Positions 1-12,605 are shown, counted from the stretch's first letter. The stretch: DNA of 64,000 nucleotides from Mycolicibacter acidiphilus (GCF_018455725.1 NZ_JAHCLR010000004.1:1-64000); one strand, 5' to 3'. The notes: generated from the sequence alone by a model not told the origin. Numbers and translations: made by a program.

Positions 1-2
1 AA

Positions 3-34
3 CCTGGACCCCCCAAGAAATTGGGGGGTCCAGG
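3..34. terminator. Strong intrinsic hairpin at the left edge
   Basis: A perfect 14-bp stem (CCTGGACCCCCCAA with its complement) closes a GAAA tetraloop. No long T-run follows, which is common for actinobacterial terminators. It probably ends the gene lying to the left of the window and separates it from the tlyA-nadK-recN cluster. Confidence 0.75.
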
Positions 35-171
35 CATATCCATTGATCGATGTATTTGTCGCCGTTGCCCGGCGCCCCGCGTGGTGCTGCCGGCAAATGG
101 GATTGCGGCGGTGTCATCGGCGAGTTCGCCGTATCCTTTGCGGGGTACGGATTCGATCGGGAAGGCACGAA

Positions 172-2358
172 GTGGCCGAGCACGGCAGCGGCGGAGACGG
201 CACGCGAGGAGAGAACGCCGGCGGTGCCGACGACGCCAGGCGACAGGACCGGCCGAAGTCGTCGTTCGGCGGGGCATCCCGGGATCACCGGGAGTCCCGC
301 GAGCGTCGTGACTTCCGGGATTCGCGCGAACCTCGCGAGCACCGCGGCGCAGCCAAATGGTCGGGCCCGGATCGGCCTCGCCGGGCGCAGCCGCAGCGCG
401 ACGAGGGCGGCTTCCGCCCGCCGCGCGGCGAGGGCGGACCTCGTCGGCCGCGCACCGACGGCGGATCACGACCACCACGCAGTGACGGCGATGCCCGCCG
501 ACCGCGTACCGAGGGCTGGTCACGGCCGCAACGCGACGACGGCGACGCCCGTCGGCCCCGCTCCGAGGGTGGATCGCGTCCGCCGCGGACCGGGACCGGG
601 TCGCGACCACCGCGTTCGGATGCCGGTCGCCCAGCACCCGCACGGGACGAGTCGGCGCCGCGCCGCGACGACCCGCCGATTCCCGAAGGCGTCGAACCCA
701 AGCAGTTGGCGCCGGAAGTGCGCCGTGAACTGAGCACCCTGAGCAAGGCCGTCGCGGACGCCGTGGCCTGTCACCTGGTGGCGGCCGGCAACCTGCTCGA
801 CGACGACCCGCAGGCTGCGCTGCGGCATGCCCAGGCGGCACGGGCCCGGTCGACCCGGATCACCGCGGTGCGCGAGGCCGTCGGCATCGCGGCCTACCAC
901 TGCGGTGACTGGACGCAGGCGCTCGGCGAACTGCGGGCGGCACGACGGATGGGCAGCAAGTCCGCGCTGCTGCCGCTGATCGTCGACTGCGAGCGCGGCC
1001 TGGGCCGGCCGCAGCGGGCGATCGAACTGGCCACCGGACCGGAAGCGGAGGCACTGGAAGGCGACGAGGCCGACGAACTGCGGATCGTCGTCGCCGGCGC
1101 CCGCGCCGACCTCGGCCAACTCGAGCAGGCGCTGACCGTGCTGTCGGCGGCGCAGGCCGATCCGGAGCGGACCGGCCCCATCGTCGCCCGGCTCTGGTAC
1201 GCGCGTGCCGAGGTGCTGACCGCGCTGGGCCGCACCGACGAGGCGCTGCAGTGGTTCCTGCAGGCCGCCGCCGCCGACGTCGACGGCGTCACCGACGCCG
1301 AGGAACGGGTCGCCGAGCTGGCCGGGGCGAAGCCGCTGGCCGAGGAGTACGACTGCCTGCTGCTCGATCTGGACGGCACTGTCTTCCGGGGCGGCGAGCC
1401 GACCGTCGGCGCCGTCGACACGCTGGCGCAGGTGCCCGGCCGGGCACTGTTCATCACCAACAACTCGTCGCGCAGCGCGGGCGAAGTCGCGGCGCACCTG
1501 GCCGAGCTCGGCTTCACCGCCGGCGCCGACGACGTCGCCACCAGCGCGCACGTCGCCGCCGAACTGCTGGCCGGGCAGTTGCCCGCGGGCGCGCCGGTGC
1601 TGGTGGTCGGGACCGAGGCGCTGGCCGGTGAGATCAGCGCCGTGGGTCTCACCCCGGTGCGGCTGGCGTCGGAGAACCCGGCCGCGGTGATCCAGGGGCT
1701 GTCAACCGAAACGGACTGGGCGGAATTGGCGGAGGCGGCGCTGGCGATCCGGGCCGGGGCGCTGTGGATGGCGACCAACGTCGACAAGACGCTGCCGTCG
1801 GAACGCGGGCTGCTGCCCGGCAACGGCTCGATGGTGGCCGCGCTGCGCACGGCCACCGACGTCGAACCCCAGGTGGCGGGGAAGCCGTCGGCCGCACTGC
1901 TGACCGCCGCGCTGGCCCGCGGCGAGTTCTATGCACCGCTGGTGGTCGGCGATCGCCTCGACACCGACATCGCGGCGGCCAGCGCCGCCGGGCTCCCCAG
2001 CCTGATGGTGCTCACCGGCGTCAACTCGGCAAGCGACGCCGTGCTGGCGGTCGCCGGCCATCGGCCGACGTACATCGGCGCGGACCTGCGGTCGCTGCTG
2101 GTCGACGCCGACCGGCTCGCGATCGGGCCGCAGCCGGACTGGGACGTGCGCGTCGACGGCGCCACGGTCACGGTCGCCACCCGGGAGCACGACAGCGCCG
2201 GTGACGACACCGAGAGCGACGGACTGTCGATCGTCCGGGCCGTGGCGGCCGCGGTATGGGACGCCGACCTGGACGGAAAGGCCGTCACGCTGGCCGCCGC
2301 CGACGACGCCGCACGGGAAGCCCTGCAGCGCTGGGCCCTGCTCGACACCTGCCCGTAG
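172..2358 (+). CDS. Fused TPR-like and HAD-IIA phosphatase protein with Arg-rich disordered N-terminus (Rv1691-Rv1692 type)
   Basis: 728 residues from a GTG start, chosen because GGGAAGG lies a few bases upstream; an in-frame ATG at 43 would only add an unconvincing leader. Residues ~25-165 are low complexity, built from imperfect units such as GGSRPPRSDGDARRPRTEG. Residues ~170-395 are helical and TPR-like, matching Rv1691. From ~398 it is a HAD-IIA phosphatase: DLDGT nucleophile motif at 399-403 (D399, D401), the FITNNSS motif, and GDRLDTDI near the acidic cluster, closely resembling Rv1692, a glycerol-3-phosphate phosphatase. In M. tuberculosis these are two genes; here no stop separates them. 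Phosphatase activity is inferred from family; the role of the fusion is unknown. Confidence 0.85.
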   Translation: MAEHGSGGDGTRGENAGGADDARRQDRPKSSFGGASRDHRESRERRDFRDSREPREHRGAAKWSGPDRPRRAQPQRDEGGFRPPRGEGGPRRPRTDGGSRPPRSDGDARRPRTEGWSRPQRDDGDARRPRSEGGSRPPRTGTGSRPPRSDAGRPAPARDESAPRRDDPPIPEGVEPKQLAPEVRRELSTLSKAVADAVACHLVAAGNLLDDDPQAALRHAQAARARSTRITAVREAVGIAAYHCGDWTQALGELRAARRMGSKSALLPLIVDCERGLGRPQRAIELATGPEAEALEGDEADELRIVVAGARADLGQLEQALTVLSAAQADPERTGPIVARLWYARAEVLTALGRTDEALQWFLQAAAADVDGVTDAEERVAELAGAKPLAEEYDCLLLDLDGTVFRGGEPTVGAVDTLAQVPGRALFITNNSSRSAGEVAAHLAELGFTAGADDVATSAHVAAELLAGQLPAGAPVLVVGTEALAGEISAVGLTPVRLASENPAAVIQGLSTETDWAELAEAALAIRAGALWMATNVDKTLPSERGLLPGNGSMVAALRTATDVEPQVAGKPSAALLTAALARGEFYAPLVVGDRLDTDIAAASAAGLPSLMVLTGVNSASDAVLAVAGHRPTYIGADLRSLLVDADRLAIGPQPDWDVRVDGATVTVATREHDSAGDDTESDGLSIVRAVAAAVWDADLDGKAVTLAAADDAAREALQRWALLDTCP

Positions 2359-2385
2359 CCGCCATCGACTAGCGTAAGTGGCGCA

Positions 2386-2592
2386 ATGGAAATCGAAACC
2401 CGCCACAACGCCGAGTCGGACCGGGACCCTGAGCGCATCAGATCCCGGATCGAAGCGCTGCTCGCCGAGCTGCCCGGCGAGGCCGAACTGCCCGATCTGC
2501 CGGCGCAGACCGACCTCAACCAGCTGGCGCAGCGGCTCGAGGAGGCGCACACCGTGCTGGTGCGGGCGCTGGAGTCGGTGGAGAAAGGCTGA
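2386..2592 (+). CDS. Small conserved acidic helical protein (Rv1693-like)
   Basis: 68 residues, ATG start 27 bp after the HAD gene and ending 8 bp before tlyA, so probably in the same transcript. It is rich in Glu and Leu with a predicted amphipathic helix over the C-terminal half (LNQLAQRLEEAHTVLVRALE) and no catalytic motif. Position and size match Rv1693 of M. tuberculosis, which has no known function. No signal peptide or membrane segment is visible. Confidence 0.75.
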   Translation: MEIETRHNAESDRDPERIRSRIEALLAELPGEAELPDLPAQTDLNQLAQRLEEAHTVLVRALESVEKG

Positions 2593-2600
2593 GGGCACGC

Positions 2601-3410
2601 ATGTCGCGGCGCGCTCGCGTTGACGCTGAACTGGTTCGGCGCGGCCTGGCCAGATCCCGCCAGCAGGCAGCGGAGTTGATCGATGCCGGCAAGGTGACCA
2701 TCGACGGCATCCGGGCCGTCAAACCGGCCACCGCCGTCGCCCTCACCGCGGCCCTGGCGGTTGCCGCCGACGCCGAACGAAGCTGGGTGTCCCGCGGGGC
2801 GCACAAATTGATCGGCGCCCTGGACGCGTTCGGCATCGCGGTCGAGGGCCGCCGCTGTCTGGACGCCGGGGCGTCGACCGGCGGGTTCACCGAGGTGCTG
2901 CTGGACCGGGGCGCGGCCCAGGTGGTCGCCGTCGACGTCGGCTACGGGCAGCTGGCCTGGTCGCTGCGCACCGATCCGCGCGTCGTCGTCATCGAACGGA
3001 CGAACGTGCGGACGCTGTCCCCGGAGACGGTCGGGGCGCCGGCGGACCTGATCGTCGCGGACCTGTCGTTCATCTCGCTGTCGACGGTGCTGCCCGCGTT
3101 GACTGGTTGCGCGTCGGTGGACGCCGATATCGTTCCGATGGTGAAACCGCAGTTCGAAGTCGGGCGCCAGCAGGTCGGCGCCGGTGGCGTGGTGGCCGAC
3201 CCGCAGCTGCGCGCCGGCGCGGTGCTGACCGTGGCGCAGCGTGCCGAGCAGCTGGGCTGGCACGCGGTCGCGGTGACGGCCAGCCCGCTGCCGGGCCCGT
3301 CGGGCAACGTCGAATACTTTCTCCATCTGCGCAGGGCTGCCGAGAATCTGCTGACCGGCGATGCGCTGCAGCAGGCCGTCCAGGATGCCGTCGTGAGAGG
3401 TCCGCAGTGA
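2601..3410 (+). CDS. tlyA: 16S/23S rRNA 2'-O-methyltransferase TlyA
   Basis: 269 residues, normal TlyA length. Residues 1-60 form an S4 RNA-binding domain ([20 protein letters not shown]). Residues ~80-260 form an FtsJ-like Rossmann methyltransferase with the SAM loop [15 protein letters not shown] and downstream DLSFISL and MVKPQFE motifs. In mycobacteria TlyA 2'-O-methylates 16S rRNA C1409 and 23S rRNA C1920, and its loss gives capreomycin resistance. ATG start; nadK follows after 10 bp, so they are probably co-transcribed. Confidence 0.96.
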   Translation: MSRRARVDAELVRRGLARSRQQAAELIDAGKVTIDGIRAVKPATAVALTAALAVAADAERSWVSRGAHKLIGALDAFGIAVEGRRCLDAGASTGGFTEVLLDRGAAQVVAVDVGYGQLAWSLRTDPRVVVIERTNVRTLSPETVGAPADLIVADLSFISLSTVLPALTGCASVDADIVPMVKPQFEVGRQQVGAGGVVADPQLRAGAVLTVAQRAEQLGWHAVAVTASPLPGPSGNVEYFLHLRRAAENLLTGDALQQAVQDAVVRGPQ

Positions 3411-3420
3411 GAGGCCCACA

Positions 3421-4353
3421 GTGACTGTCGAAAATCACCAGCGCACCGTCCTGCTGGTCGTGCACACCGGGCGCGAGGAAGCCACCGACACCGCCCGCCG
3501 GGTGGAGAAGGTGCTCGGCGAGCGCGGCATCGCGCTGCGGGTGCTGACCGCCGAGGCCGTCGACAAGGGATCGCTGCACTTGGCGCCCGACGACATGCGG
3601 GCCCTGGGCGTCGAGATCGACGTCGTCGACCCTGACAACCGGGCTGCCGAGGATTGCGAACTGGTGTTGGTGCTCGGCGGCGACGGCACCTTCCTGCGTG
3701 CCGCCGAACTGGCCCGCAACGCCGACATCCCGGTGCTGGGAGTCAATCTCGGCCGGATCGGGTTCCTTGCCGAGGCCGAAGCGGAGACCATCGACGCGGT
3801 GCTCGACCACATCATCGCCCGGGACTACCGGGTCGAGGACCGGATGACGCTGGACGTCATGGTGCGGGCCGGCGGGGAGATCATCGACCGCGGGTGGGCG
3901 CTGAACGAGGCCAGCATGGAGAAGGGCCCGCGCCTCGGTGTGCTCGGCGTGGTCGTCGAGGTCGACGGCCGGCCGGTGTCGACGTTCGGCTGCGACGGCG
4001 TGCTGGTGTCGACGCCGACCGGGTCCACCGCCTACGCGTTCTCCGCGGGCGGCCCGGTGCTCTGGCCGGACCTCGACGCGATCCTCGTGGTGCCCAACAA
4101 CGCGCACGCCCTGTTCGCCCGGCCGATGGTGACCAGCCCGGAGTCGACGATCGCGATCGAGGTGGAGAGCAACGGCCATGACGCGCTGGTGTTCTGCGAC
4201 GGCCGCCGCAAGATGCTGGTGCCCGCCGGCGGACGCCTGGAGGTGCAGCGCGGCGGCACCCCGGTGAAATGGGCGCGGCTGGGCAGTTCCCCGTTCACCG
4301 ACCGGCTGGTGCGCAAGTTCCGGCTGCCGGTCACCGGCTGGCGCGGGCAATAG
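3421..4353 (+). CDS. nadK: NAD kinase
   Basis: 310 residues from a GTG start. It phosphorylates NAD to NADP in the cytoplasm. The family signatures are present: GGDGTFLR with the essential Asp, [22 protein letters not shown], and the glycine-rich [15 protein letters not shown] substrate loop. It corresponds to Rv1695 (ppnK) and sits between tlyA and recN as in other mycobacteria, with recN starting 2 bp after its stop. The length is typical for mycobacterial NAD kinase. Confidence 0.96.
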   Translation: MTVENHQRTVLLVVHTGREEATDTARRVEKVLGERGIALRVLTAEAVDKGSLHLAPDDMRALGVEIDVVDPDNRAAEDCELVLVLGGDGTFLRAAELARNADIPVLGVNLGRIGFLAEAEAETIDAVLDHIIARDYRVEDRMTLDVMVRAGGEIIDRGWALNEASMEKGPRLGVLGVVVEVDGRPVSTFGCDGVLVSTPTGSTAYAFSAGGPVLWPDLDAILVVPNNAHALFARPMVTSPESTIAIEVESNGHDALVFCDGRRKMLVPAGGRLEVQRGGTPVKWARLGSSPFTDRLVRKFRLPVTGWRGQ

Positions 4354-4355
4354 GC

Positions 4356-6149
4356 GTGCTTACCGAGATCCGGATCGAGTCGCTCGGCGCGATCAGCGCG
4401 GCGACCGCCGAATTCGACCGCGGCCTGACCGTGCTCACCGGGGAGACCGGTACCGGCAAGACGATGGTGGTCACCGGCCTGCACCTGCTCGGCGGTGCCC
4501 GCGCCGACGCCACCCGGGTGCGGTCCGGGGCGGCCCGTGCGGTGGTGGAGGGCCGGTTCTCCACAGCGGAGCTGTCGGATGCGGCCGCCGCACAGATCGA
4601 TCAGCTGCTGGACTCGTCGGGCGCCGACCGGGACGAGGACGGCAGCGTCATCGCCGCCCGCTCGGTCAACCGGGAGGGACCGTCGCGCGCCTACCTGGGC
4701 GGCCGCGGGGTGCCCGCCAAGTCGCTGACCGGCTTCACCGAGGGGCTGCTCACCCTGCACGGGCAGAACGACCAGCTGCGCCTGATGCGGCCCGACGAGC
4801 AACGTGCCGCGCTCGACAAGTTCGCGGGGGTAGGCGCCCGGCTGGACCGGTATCGCGCGGCGCGGGACGCGTGGCTGTCGGCCCGCCGCGAACTGGTCGA
4901 CCGGCGCGACCGGGCGCGGGAGCTGGCGCAGGAAGCCGATCGGCTGGCGTTCGGGCTGCGGGAGATCGACGCCGTGGACCCGCAGCCCGGTGAGGACGAG
5001 ACGCTGACGCTGGAGATCCGGCGGCTCTCCGAACTCGATGCGCTGCGCGCGGCGGCCACCGGCGCCCGCACCGCGCTGACCGGCGGTGACGACTTCGCCG
5101 AGCTGAGCCCGTCATCGGCCACCGACCGGTTGGGGCAGGCCAGGGTGGTGCTGGAGGGCACCGACGACACCGCGCTGTGGGTGCTGGCCGAGCAACTCAG
5201 CGGCGCGATGACGGTGGTCGGCGACGTGGCCCGCGAGCTCGGCGACTATCTGGGGGAGCTGCCCACCGAGGCCGACGCCCTGGACACCCGGTTGGCCCGG
5301 CAGGCCGAACTGCGCACGCTGACCCGCAAATACGCTTCCGACGTCGCCGGGGTGCTGGCCTGGGCGGCCGAGTCGCGGGCCCGGCTGGCCGGCCTGGACG
5401 TCTCCGAAGAGGCAATGGTGGCGCTGGCCGCCCGCGTCGACGAGTTGGCCGGTGCGGTCGCCACGGCCGCCACCGAACTCAGCGCGGCCCGCGGGAAAGC
5501 AGCCGGGAAACTGGCCAAGGCCGTCAGCGCCGAGTTGTCCGGGTTGGCGATGGCCGACGCGGAGTTCGCCATCGGCGTCGTCACCAGCCCCGGTGCCGCC
5601 GACGATCCGGCGGTGCTGACGCTGCCGTCGGGTCAGCAGGTGCACGCCGGCGCCGACGGCATCGACGACGTCGAGTTCGGGCTGGCCGCGCACCGCGGGA
5701 TGGACGTGCTGCCGCTGGCGAAAAGCGCGTCCGGCGGTGAACTGTCGCGGGTGATGCTGGCGCTGGAGGTGGTGCTGGCGACGACCGTGCGTGACTCGGC
5801 CGGCACCACGATGGTCTTCGACGAGGTCGACGCCGGTGTCGGTGGCCGGGCCGCGGTGCAGATCGGCCGTCGGCTGGCCCGGTTGGCGCAGACCCACCAG
5901 GTGATCGTCGTGACCCACCTGCCCCAGGTCGCCGCCTACGCCGACGCGCACCTGACCGTCGACAGCGGCGGGGGCCGCGGCGCCAGCACGGTGCGGCACC
6001 TCGGTGACGACGACCGGGTCGCCGAACTGGCCCGGATGCTGGCCGGCCTGGGGGAGTCCGACACCGGCCGGGCGCATGCGCGTGAACTGCTGGCCGCCGC
6101 CCGCGAGCATCGCGCCGAAGACGGAAGCGTGACGCCCCAAAACGTGTGA
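4356..6149 (+). CDS. recN: DNA repair ATPase RecN
   Basis: 597 residues, SMC-like. The Walker A motif GETGTGKT is at residues 29-36. A central coiled-coil-forming region (~160-370) is followed by the C-terminal ATPase half with the signature KSASGGELSRVMLALE and Walker B VFDEVDAGVGG. RecN acts at double-strand breaks with RecA. GTG start at 4356, two bases after the nadK stop, fits the conserved N-terminus LTEIRIESLG. The open frame extends further upstream, but only over nadK. Confidence 0.95.
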   Translation: MLTEIRIESLGAISAATAEFDRGLTVLTGETGTGKTMVVTGLHLLGGARADATRVRSGAARAVVEGRFSTAELSDAAAAQIDQLLDSSGADRDEDGSVIAARSVNREGPSRAYLGGRGVPAKSLTGFTEGLLTLHGQNDQLRLMRPDEQRAALDKFAGVGARLDRYRAARDAWLSARRELVDRRDRARELAQEADRLAFGLREIDAVDPQPGEDETLTLEIRRLSELDALRAAATGARTALTGGDDFAELSPSSATDRLGQARVVLEGTDDTALWVLAEQLSGAMTVVGDVARELGDYLGELPTEADALDTRLARQAELRTLTRKYASDVAGVLAWAAESRARLAGLDVSEEAMVALAARVDELAGAVATAATELSAARGKAAGKLAKAVSAELSGLAMADAEFAIGVVTSPGAADDPAVLTLPSGQQVHAGADGIDDVEFGLAAHRGMDVLPLAKSASGGELSRVMLALEVVLATTVRDSAGTTMVFDEVDAGVGGRAAVQIGRRLARLAQTHQVIVVTHLPQVAAYADAHLTVDSGGGRGASTVRHLGDDDRVAELARMLAGLGESDTGRAHARELLAAAREHRAEDGSVTPQNV

Positions 6150-6233
6150 CAAATGTGACGCGTTGTGACTTGTGTTGCTGTTGTTACGGCGCGCCTCCCC
6201 GCGATCCGGGTATTTCCGGCCAGAATCGCGCCC

Positions 6234-7415
6234 ATGAAGATGTCTTCGCTGCTGTCTCGTAACACCGCCCGGCCAGGTGTCATCGGCACGGCCCGAGTCG
6301 ACCACGACATCGACCGTCTGCTGCGCCGCGTCGGCCCGGGCGACATCGTCGTCCTCGACGTGCTGGACCTGGACCGGATCACCGCCGACGCACTCGTCGA
6401 AGCCGGCATCGCCGGCGTCGTCAACGCCTCGGCGTCGATCTCCGGCCGCTACCCCAACCTGGGACCCGAGGTGCTCGTCGCCAACGGCGTCACGCTGATC
6501 GACGAAGCCGGGCCGACGGTGTTCAAGAAGATCCGCGACGGCGCCAAGGTCCGCCTGCACAACAGCGGCGTCTACTCCGGTGACCGGCGACTGGCCCTGG
6601 GCGTCGAACGCACCGACATCGACATCACCGAGATGATGCACGAGGCCAAGAGCGGCCTGGTCGCGCATCTGGAGGCGTTCGCCGGCAACACCATCGAGTT
6701 CATCCGCAGCGAGAGCCCGCTGCTGATCGACGGCATCGGCATCCCCGAGATCGACGTCGACCTGCGCCGCCGGCACGTGGTGCTGGTCGGTGACGAGCCG
6801 TACGCCGCCGAGGACCTCAAGCGCCTCAAGCCGTTCATCAAGGAGTACCAGCCGGTGCTGATCGGTGTCGGTGGCGGCGCCGACGTGCTGCGCAAGGCCG
6901 GCCACCGGCCCGAACTGATCGTCGGCGACCCCGAAACGATGAGCACCGAGGTGCTGCGCTGCGGATCGCAGGTGGTGCTGCCCGCCGACGCCGACGGGCA
7001 CGCGCCGGGCCTGGAGCGCATCCAGGACCTCGGGGTCGGGGCGATGACGTTCCCGGCCGCCGGATCCGCGATGGACCTGGCCTTGCTGCTGGCCGACCAC
7101 CACGGGGCGGCGCTGCTGGTTACGGCGGGCCACACCGCCAACATCGAGACGTTCTTCGACCGGACCCGCCAGCTGTCCAACCCGTCGATGTTCCTGACCC
7201 GGCTCAAGGTCGGCGAGAAACTGGTGGACGCCCGCGCGGTCGCCACCCTCTACCGCAACCGGGTGTCCGCCGGCGCCATCGCGCTGCTGGTGCTGACCAT
7301 GCTGGTCGCGATCGTCGTCGCACTTTGGGTGTCGCGGACCGACGCGGTGGTGCTGGACTGGCTGACCAACTACTGGCACCACGCCGTGCAGTGGTTGCGG
7401 CACTGGGTGACGTAG
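6234..7415 (+). CDS. steA: SteA-like envelope/septation protein (Rv1697)
   Basis: 393 residues, ATG start at 6234. A soluble N-terminal region with thiamin-pyrophosphokinase-like character (GDEPYAAEDLKRLKPFIKEY, GVGGGADVLRKAG) is followed by one C-terminal transmembrane segment at ~345-365 (SAGAIALLVLTMLVAIVVAL). It is the homologue of Rv1697 and Corynebacterium SteA, which with its neighbour SteB/MctB is linked to cell separation and envelope integrity. The mctB gene follows after 13 bp, so they probably form one transcript. The precise biochemical function is not settled. Confidence 0.85.
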   Translation: MKMSSLLSRNTARPGVIGTARVDHDIDRLLRRVGPGDIVVLDVLDLDRITADALVEAGIAGVVNASASISGRYPNLGPEVLVANGVTLIDEAGPTVFKKIRDGAKVRLHNSGVYSGDRRLALGVERTDIDITEMMHEAKSGLVAHLEAFAGNTIEFIRSESPLLIDGIGIPEIDVDLRRRHVVLVGDEPYAAEDLKRLKPFIKEYQPVLIGVGGGADVLRKAGHRPELIVGDPETMSTEVLRCGSQVVLPADADGHAPGLERIQDLGVGAMTFPAAGSAMDLALLLADHHGAALLVTAGHTANIETFFDRTRQLSNPSMFLTRLKVGEKLVDARAVATLYRNRVSAGAIALLVLTMLVAIVVALWVSRTDAVVLDWLTNYWHHAVQWLRHWVT

Positions 7416-7428
7416 GGCGGGTGGACCG

Positions 7429-8370
7429 GTGATCACCCCTCGGCAGCACACGATCTCGCTGGTCGCGGTCTTCGTGGCCCTGGTGCTCGGCGTCGTCCTG
7501 GGATCCGGCGTGCTGTCGGGACCGCTGCTGGCCGGCCTGCAGTCGGAAAAACAGGAACTGCGCGCCCAGGTCGACGCCCTGCATGAGCAGCAGGCCGCGC
7601 TGAACGAGCGGCTGACGACCGCGAACGACTTCGACGCCCAGATGGCGTCTCGGATGGTGCACGGTGCGCTGACCGGGAAATCGGTGGTGGTCTTCCGGGC
7701 CCCCGACGCCCACGACGACGACGTCGAGGCGGTGTCGCGGATCATCGGTCAGGCCGGCGGCGTCGTCACCGGAACGGTCACGCTGACCAGCCAGTTCGTC
7801 GAGGGCAACGACGAGGAGAAGCTGCGCACGGTGGTCGAGTCGGGAATCGTGCCGGCCGGCGCGCAACTCAACACCGGCTACGTCGACCAGGGCGCGCAGG
7901 CCGGCGACCTGCTCGGCCTCGCCCTGCTGATCAACCGGGACCTGGCGGTTGCGCCCGCCGACGACAACCAGCGTGAGACGGTGCTGGCCGCGCTGCGCGA
8001 CACCGGTTTCGTGACGTACGGCGAGCAGCGGCTCGGGGCGGCGAACACCGCCGTGGTCATCACCGGCGGGGCGCTGGGTGATGAAGCCGGCAACGTCGGC
8101 GTCAGTGTGGCCCGCTTCGCCGCGGCGCTGGCCCCGCACGGGTCGGCGACGGTGCTCGCCGGCCGGGAGGGGTGCGCGTCGGGGACCGCGGCGGTCGCGA
8201 TGGCCCGCGCCGATTCCGGGATCTCCGGTGCGGTGAGCACGGTCGATGACGTCGACGTGGAGTCCGGTCGGATCACCACGGTGATGGTGGTGAGCAGTCA
8301 GGCCGACGGCGGCCACGCCGGTCAGTACGGGATCGGTCACGGCGCCGGATCGGTGACCATCGCGCGGTAG
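7429..8370 (+). CDS. mctB: Copper transporter/channel MctB (SteB)
   Basis: 313 residues from a GTG start. One N-terminal transmembrane helix (TISLVAVFVALVLGVVLGSGVL, ~10-32) precedes a coiled coil (QSEKQELRAQVDALHEQQAA, ~36-65) and a periplasmic-side alpha/beta domain. This architecture and the position after steA match Rv1698. In M. tuberculosis MctB limits cytoplasmic copper; in corynebacteria the equivalent (SteB) works with SteA in cell separation. Which of these roles dominates here cannot be told from sequence. Confidence 0.88.
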   Translation: MITPRQHTISLVAVFVALVLGVVLGSGVLSGPLLAGLQSEKQELRAQVDALHEQQAALNERLTTANDFDAQMASRMVHGALTGKSVVVFRAPDAHDDDVEAVSRIIGQAGGVVTGTVTLTSQFVEGNDEEKLRTVVESGIVPAGAQLNTGYVDQGAQAGDLLGLALLINRDLAVAPADDNQRETVLAALRDTGFVTYGEQRLGAANTAVVITGGALGDEAGNVGVSVARFAAALAPHGSATVLAGREGCASGTAAVAMARADSGISGAVSTVDDVDVESGRITTVMVVSSQADGGHAGQYGIGHGAGSVTIAR

Positions 8371-8410
8371 GCCGGGCGTGTCGAGGACCGTTCGCGTGAG
8401 TCGATGTTAG

Positions 8411-10819
<2,409 letters not shown>

Positions 10820-10823
<4 letters not shown>

Positions 10824-11776
10824 CCACGGCGGCCCGCCCGACGTGTCCGGTCGAGGAGCAGTTGCAGGGCTACCTCGACCACCTGACGATCGAGCGCGGT
10901 GTCGCCGCCAACACGCTGAGTTCCTATCGCCGCGACCTGCGGCGCTACCTCGATCACCTGCTGAGCCGCGGCGTGGACGACCTGGCCGCCGCCGGCGAGA
11001 CCGACGTCAGCGAATTCCTGGTTGCGCTGCGCAAGGGTGACCCCGACAACGGTGTGTCGGCGCTGTCGGCGGTGTCGGCCGGCCGGGCGCTGATCGCGGT
11101 GCGCGGACTGCACCGGTTCGCCGCAGCCGAGGGACTGACCCCGCTGGACGTCGCGCATGCGGTCAAACCACCGACTCCCGGGCGACGACTGCCGAAAAGC
11201 CTGACGGTGGACGAGGTTTCGGATCTGCTGGCCGGGGCCGGCGGAGACAGCCCGTCGGATGGGCCGCTGAGCCTGCGCAACCGAGCCCTGCTCGAACTGC
11301 TGTACTCCACCGGATCCCGGATCTCCGAGGCCGTCGGGCTCGACGTCGACGACATCGATGTGCAGGATCGGTCGGTGCTGCTGCACGGCAAGGGCGGCAA
11401 GCAGCGCCTGGTGCCGGTGGGCCGGCCGGCGATCACGGCGCTGGATGCCTACCTGGTGCGCGGCCGGCCCGGTCTGGCGCAGCGCGGGAAGGGCACACCG
11501 GCGGTGTTCCTCAACGCCCGCGGCGGCCGGCTGTCCCGGCAGAGCGCCTGGCAGGTGCTGCAGGACTCCGCCGAGCGGGCGGGCATCACCACCAAGGTTT
11601 CGCCGCATACGCTGCGGCACTCGTTCGCCACCCACCTGCTCGACGGCGGCGCCGACGTCCGGGTGGTGCAGGAGCTGCTCGGCCACGCCTCGGTGACGAC
11701 CACGCAGATCTACACGCTGGTCACCGTGCACGCGCTGCGTGAGGTGTGGGCCGGGGCGCACCCGCGGGCGCGGTAA
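10820..11776 (+). CDS. xerD: Site-specific tyrosine recombinase XerD
   Basis: 318 residues, ATG start overlapping the Nudix stop. The N-terminal SAM-like core-binding domain ([20 protein letters not shown]) precedes the catalytic domain with Arg in [46 protein letters not shown], giving the R-K-H-R-H-Y set. With XerC it resolves chromosome dimers at dif. The gene order pyrG-Nudix-xerD is conserved in mycobacteria (Rv1699-Rv1701). It is unrelated in origin to the element integrase at 21702. Confidence 0.95.
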
Positions 11777-11852
11777 CCCTTCCCCGCGAGCGTGCACAAC
11801 CCACCGGCATCCGCCCAGGTGGGCCCGGTCATTTCTGCACGGTGGCGCGAGA

Positions 11853-12605
11853 TCAGCCCAGGAACTTCGACTCCAGCACCAGGTCGTGGATCAGGCTCTG
11901 ATACTCCACGTGGGTCTTGTGCTCGACGGTCTCGAACCGGCGACCCTGCTGGGCCTGCATGTACTCCCGATATCGGGGCGCCCCAGGCACTTTCACGTTG
12001 TCGGCGACGACGATCGACCCCGGGTGCAGCCAGCCCCGGTCGAGAATGCTCTGCAGGTCCGGCAGGTAGGCGTCCTTGTCGTGATCGATGAACAGGAAAT
12101 CCAGGGCTCCCGCGGCGAAACCGTGCCGGACGGTCAGTGCGTCCAGCGTCCGCCCGCCGTCGCCGACGGTGCCGACCACACAGGTGATCCGGTCGGCGAC
12201 CCCGGCGTGCGCCCAGATCTGCCGGGCGTTGGCGGCGTTGGCCTCGGCCAACTCGACCGAGTACACGCGTGCGGCCGGCGCGGCCCGGGCGATCCGCAGC
12301 GCGCTGTAGCCGCAGTAGGTGCCCAACTCCAGCGCCAGTGTCGGGGCGGCGCGGCGCACCGCGGCGTCGAGCAGCAGTCCTTTCTCGTCGCCGACGTTGA
12401 TCAGCAGGGACTTCTCGTAGGCGAACCGGTCGATGGTGGCCAGCACGTCGTCGATGTCACCGGGCCGGGCGTTGTTCAGCACATAGTCGACGGCCGCGGC
12501 CTCGCGGCCGTCGCCGATCTGGCCCGTCGTGGTGATGTTGCGGGTGACGGTCGCCATCCGCAAGACCGACCACCGCAGGAAGGGCATCCGCCGCTTGAGG
12601 CTCAT
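11853..12605 (-). CDS. Class I SAM-dependent O-methyltransferase, catechol O-methyltransferase-like (Rv1703c type)
   Basis: 250 residues, ATG start. The SAM-binding motif ALELGTYCGYSALRIA is followed by the acidic loop VYSVELAEANAANARQIW and the metal/substrate region FLFIDHDKDAYLPDL and VADNVKVPG, all close to mammalian COMT. It probably transfers a methyl group to a catechol-like hydroxyl with a divalent metal; the substrate is unknown. It is convergent with xerD and divergent from parA, so it has its own promoter in the ~130-bp gap near 12606-12736. Confidence 0.85.
   Translation of the reverse strand: MSLKRRMPFLRWSVLRMATVTRNITTTGQIGDGREAAAVDYVLNNARPGDIDDVLATIDRFAYEKSLLINVGDEKGLLLDAAVRRAAPTLALELGTYCGYSALRIARAAPAARVYSVELAEANAANARQIWAHAGVADRITCVVGTVGDGGRTLDALTVRHGFAAGALDFLFIDHDKDAYLPDLQSILDRGWLHPGSIVVADNVKVPGAPRYREYMQAQQGRRFETVEHKTHVEYQSLIHDLVLESKFLG

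Noticed and set aside
5112-7745. An 877-codon minus-strand open frame across recN and steA
   Set aside because: It crosses two confidently identified genes and a non-coding gap and shows no recognisable motif; typical of high-GC codon shadowing.
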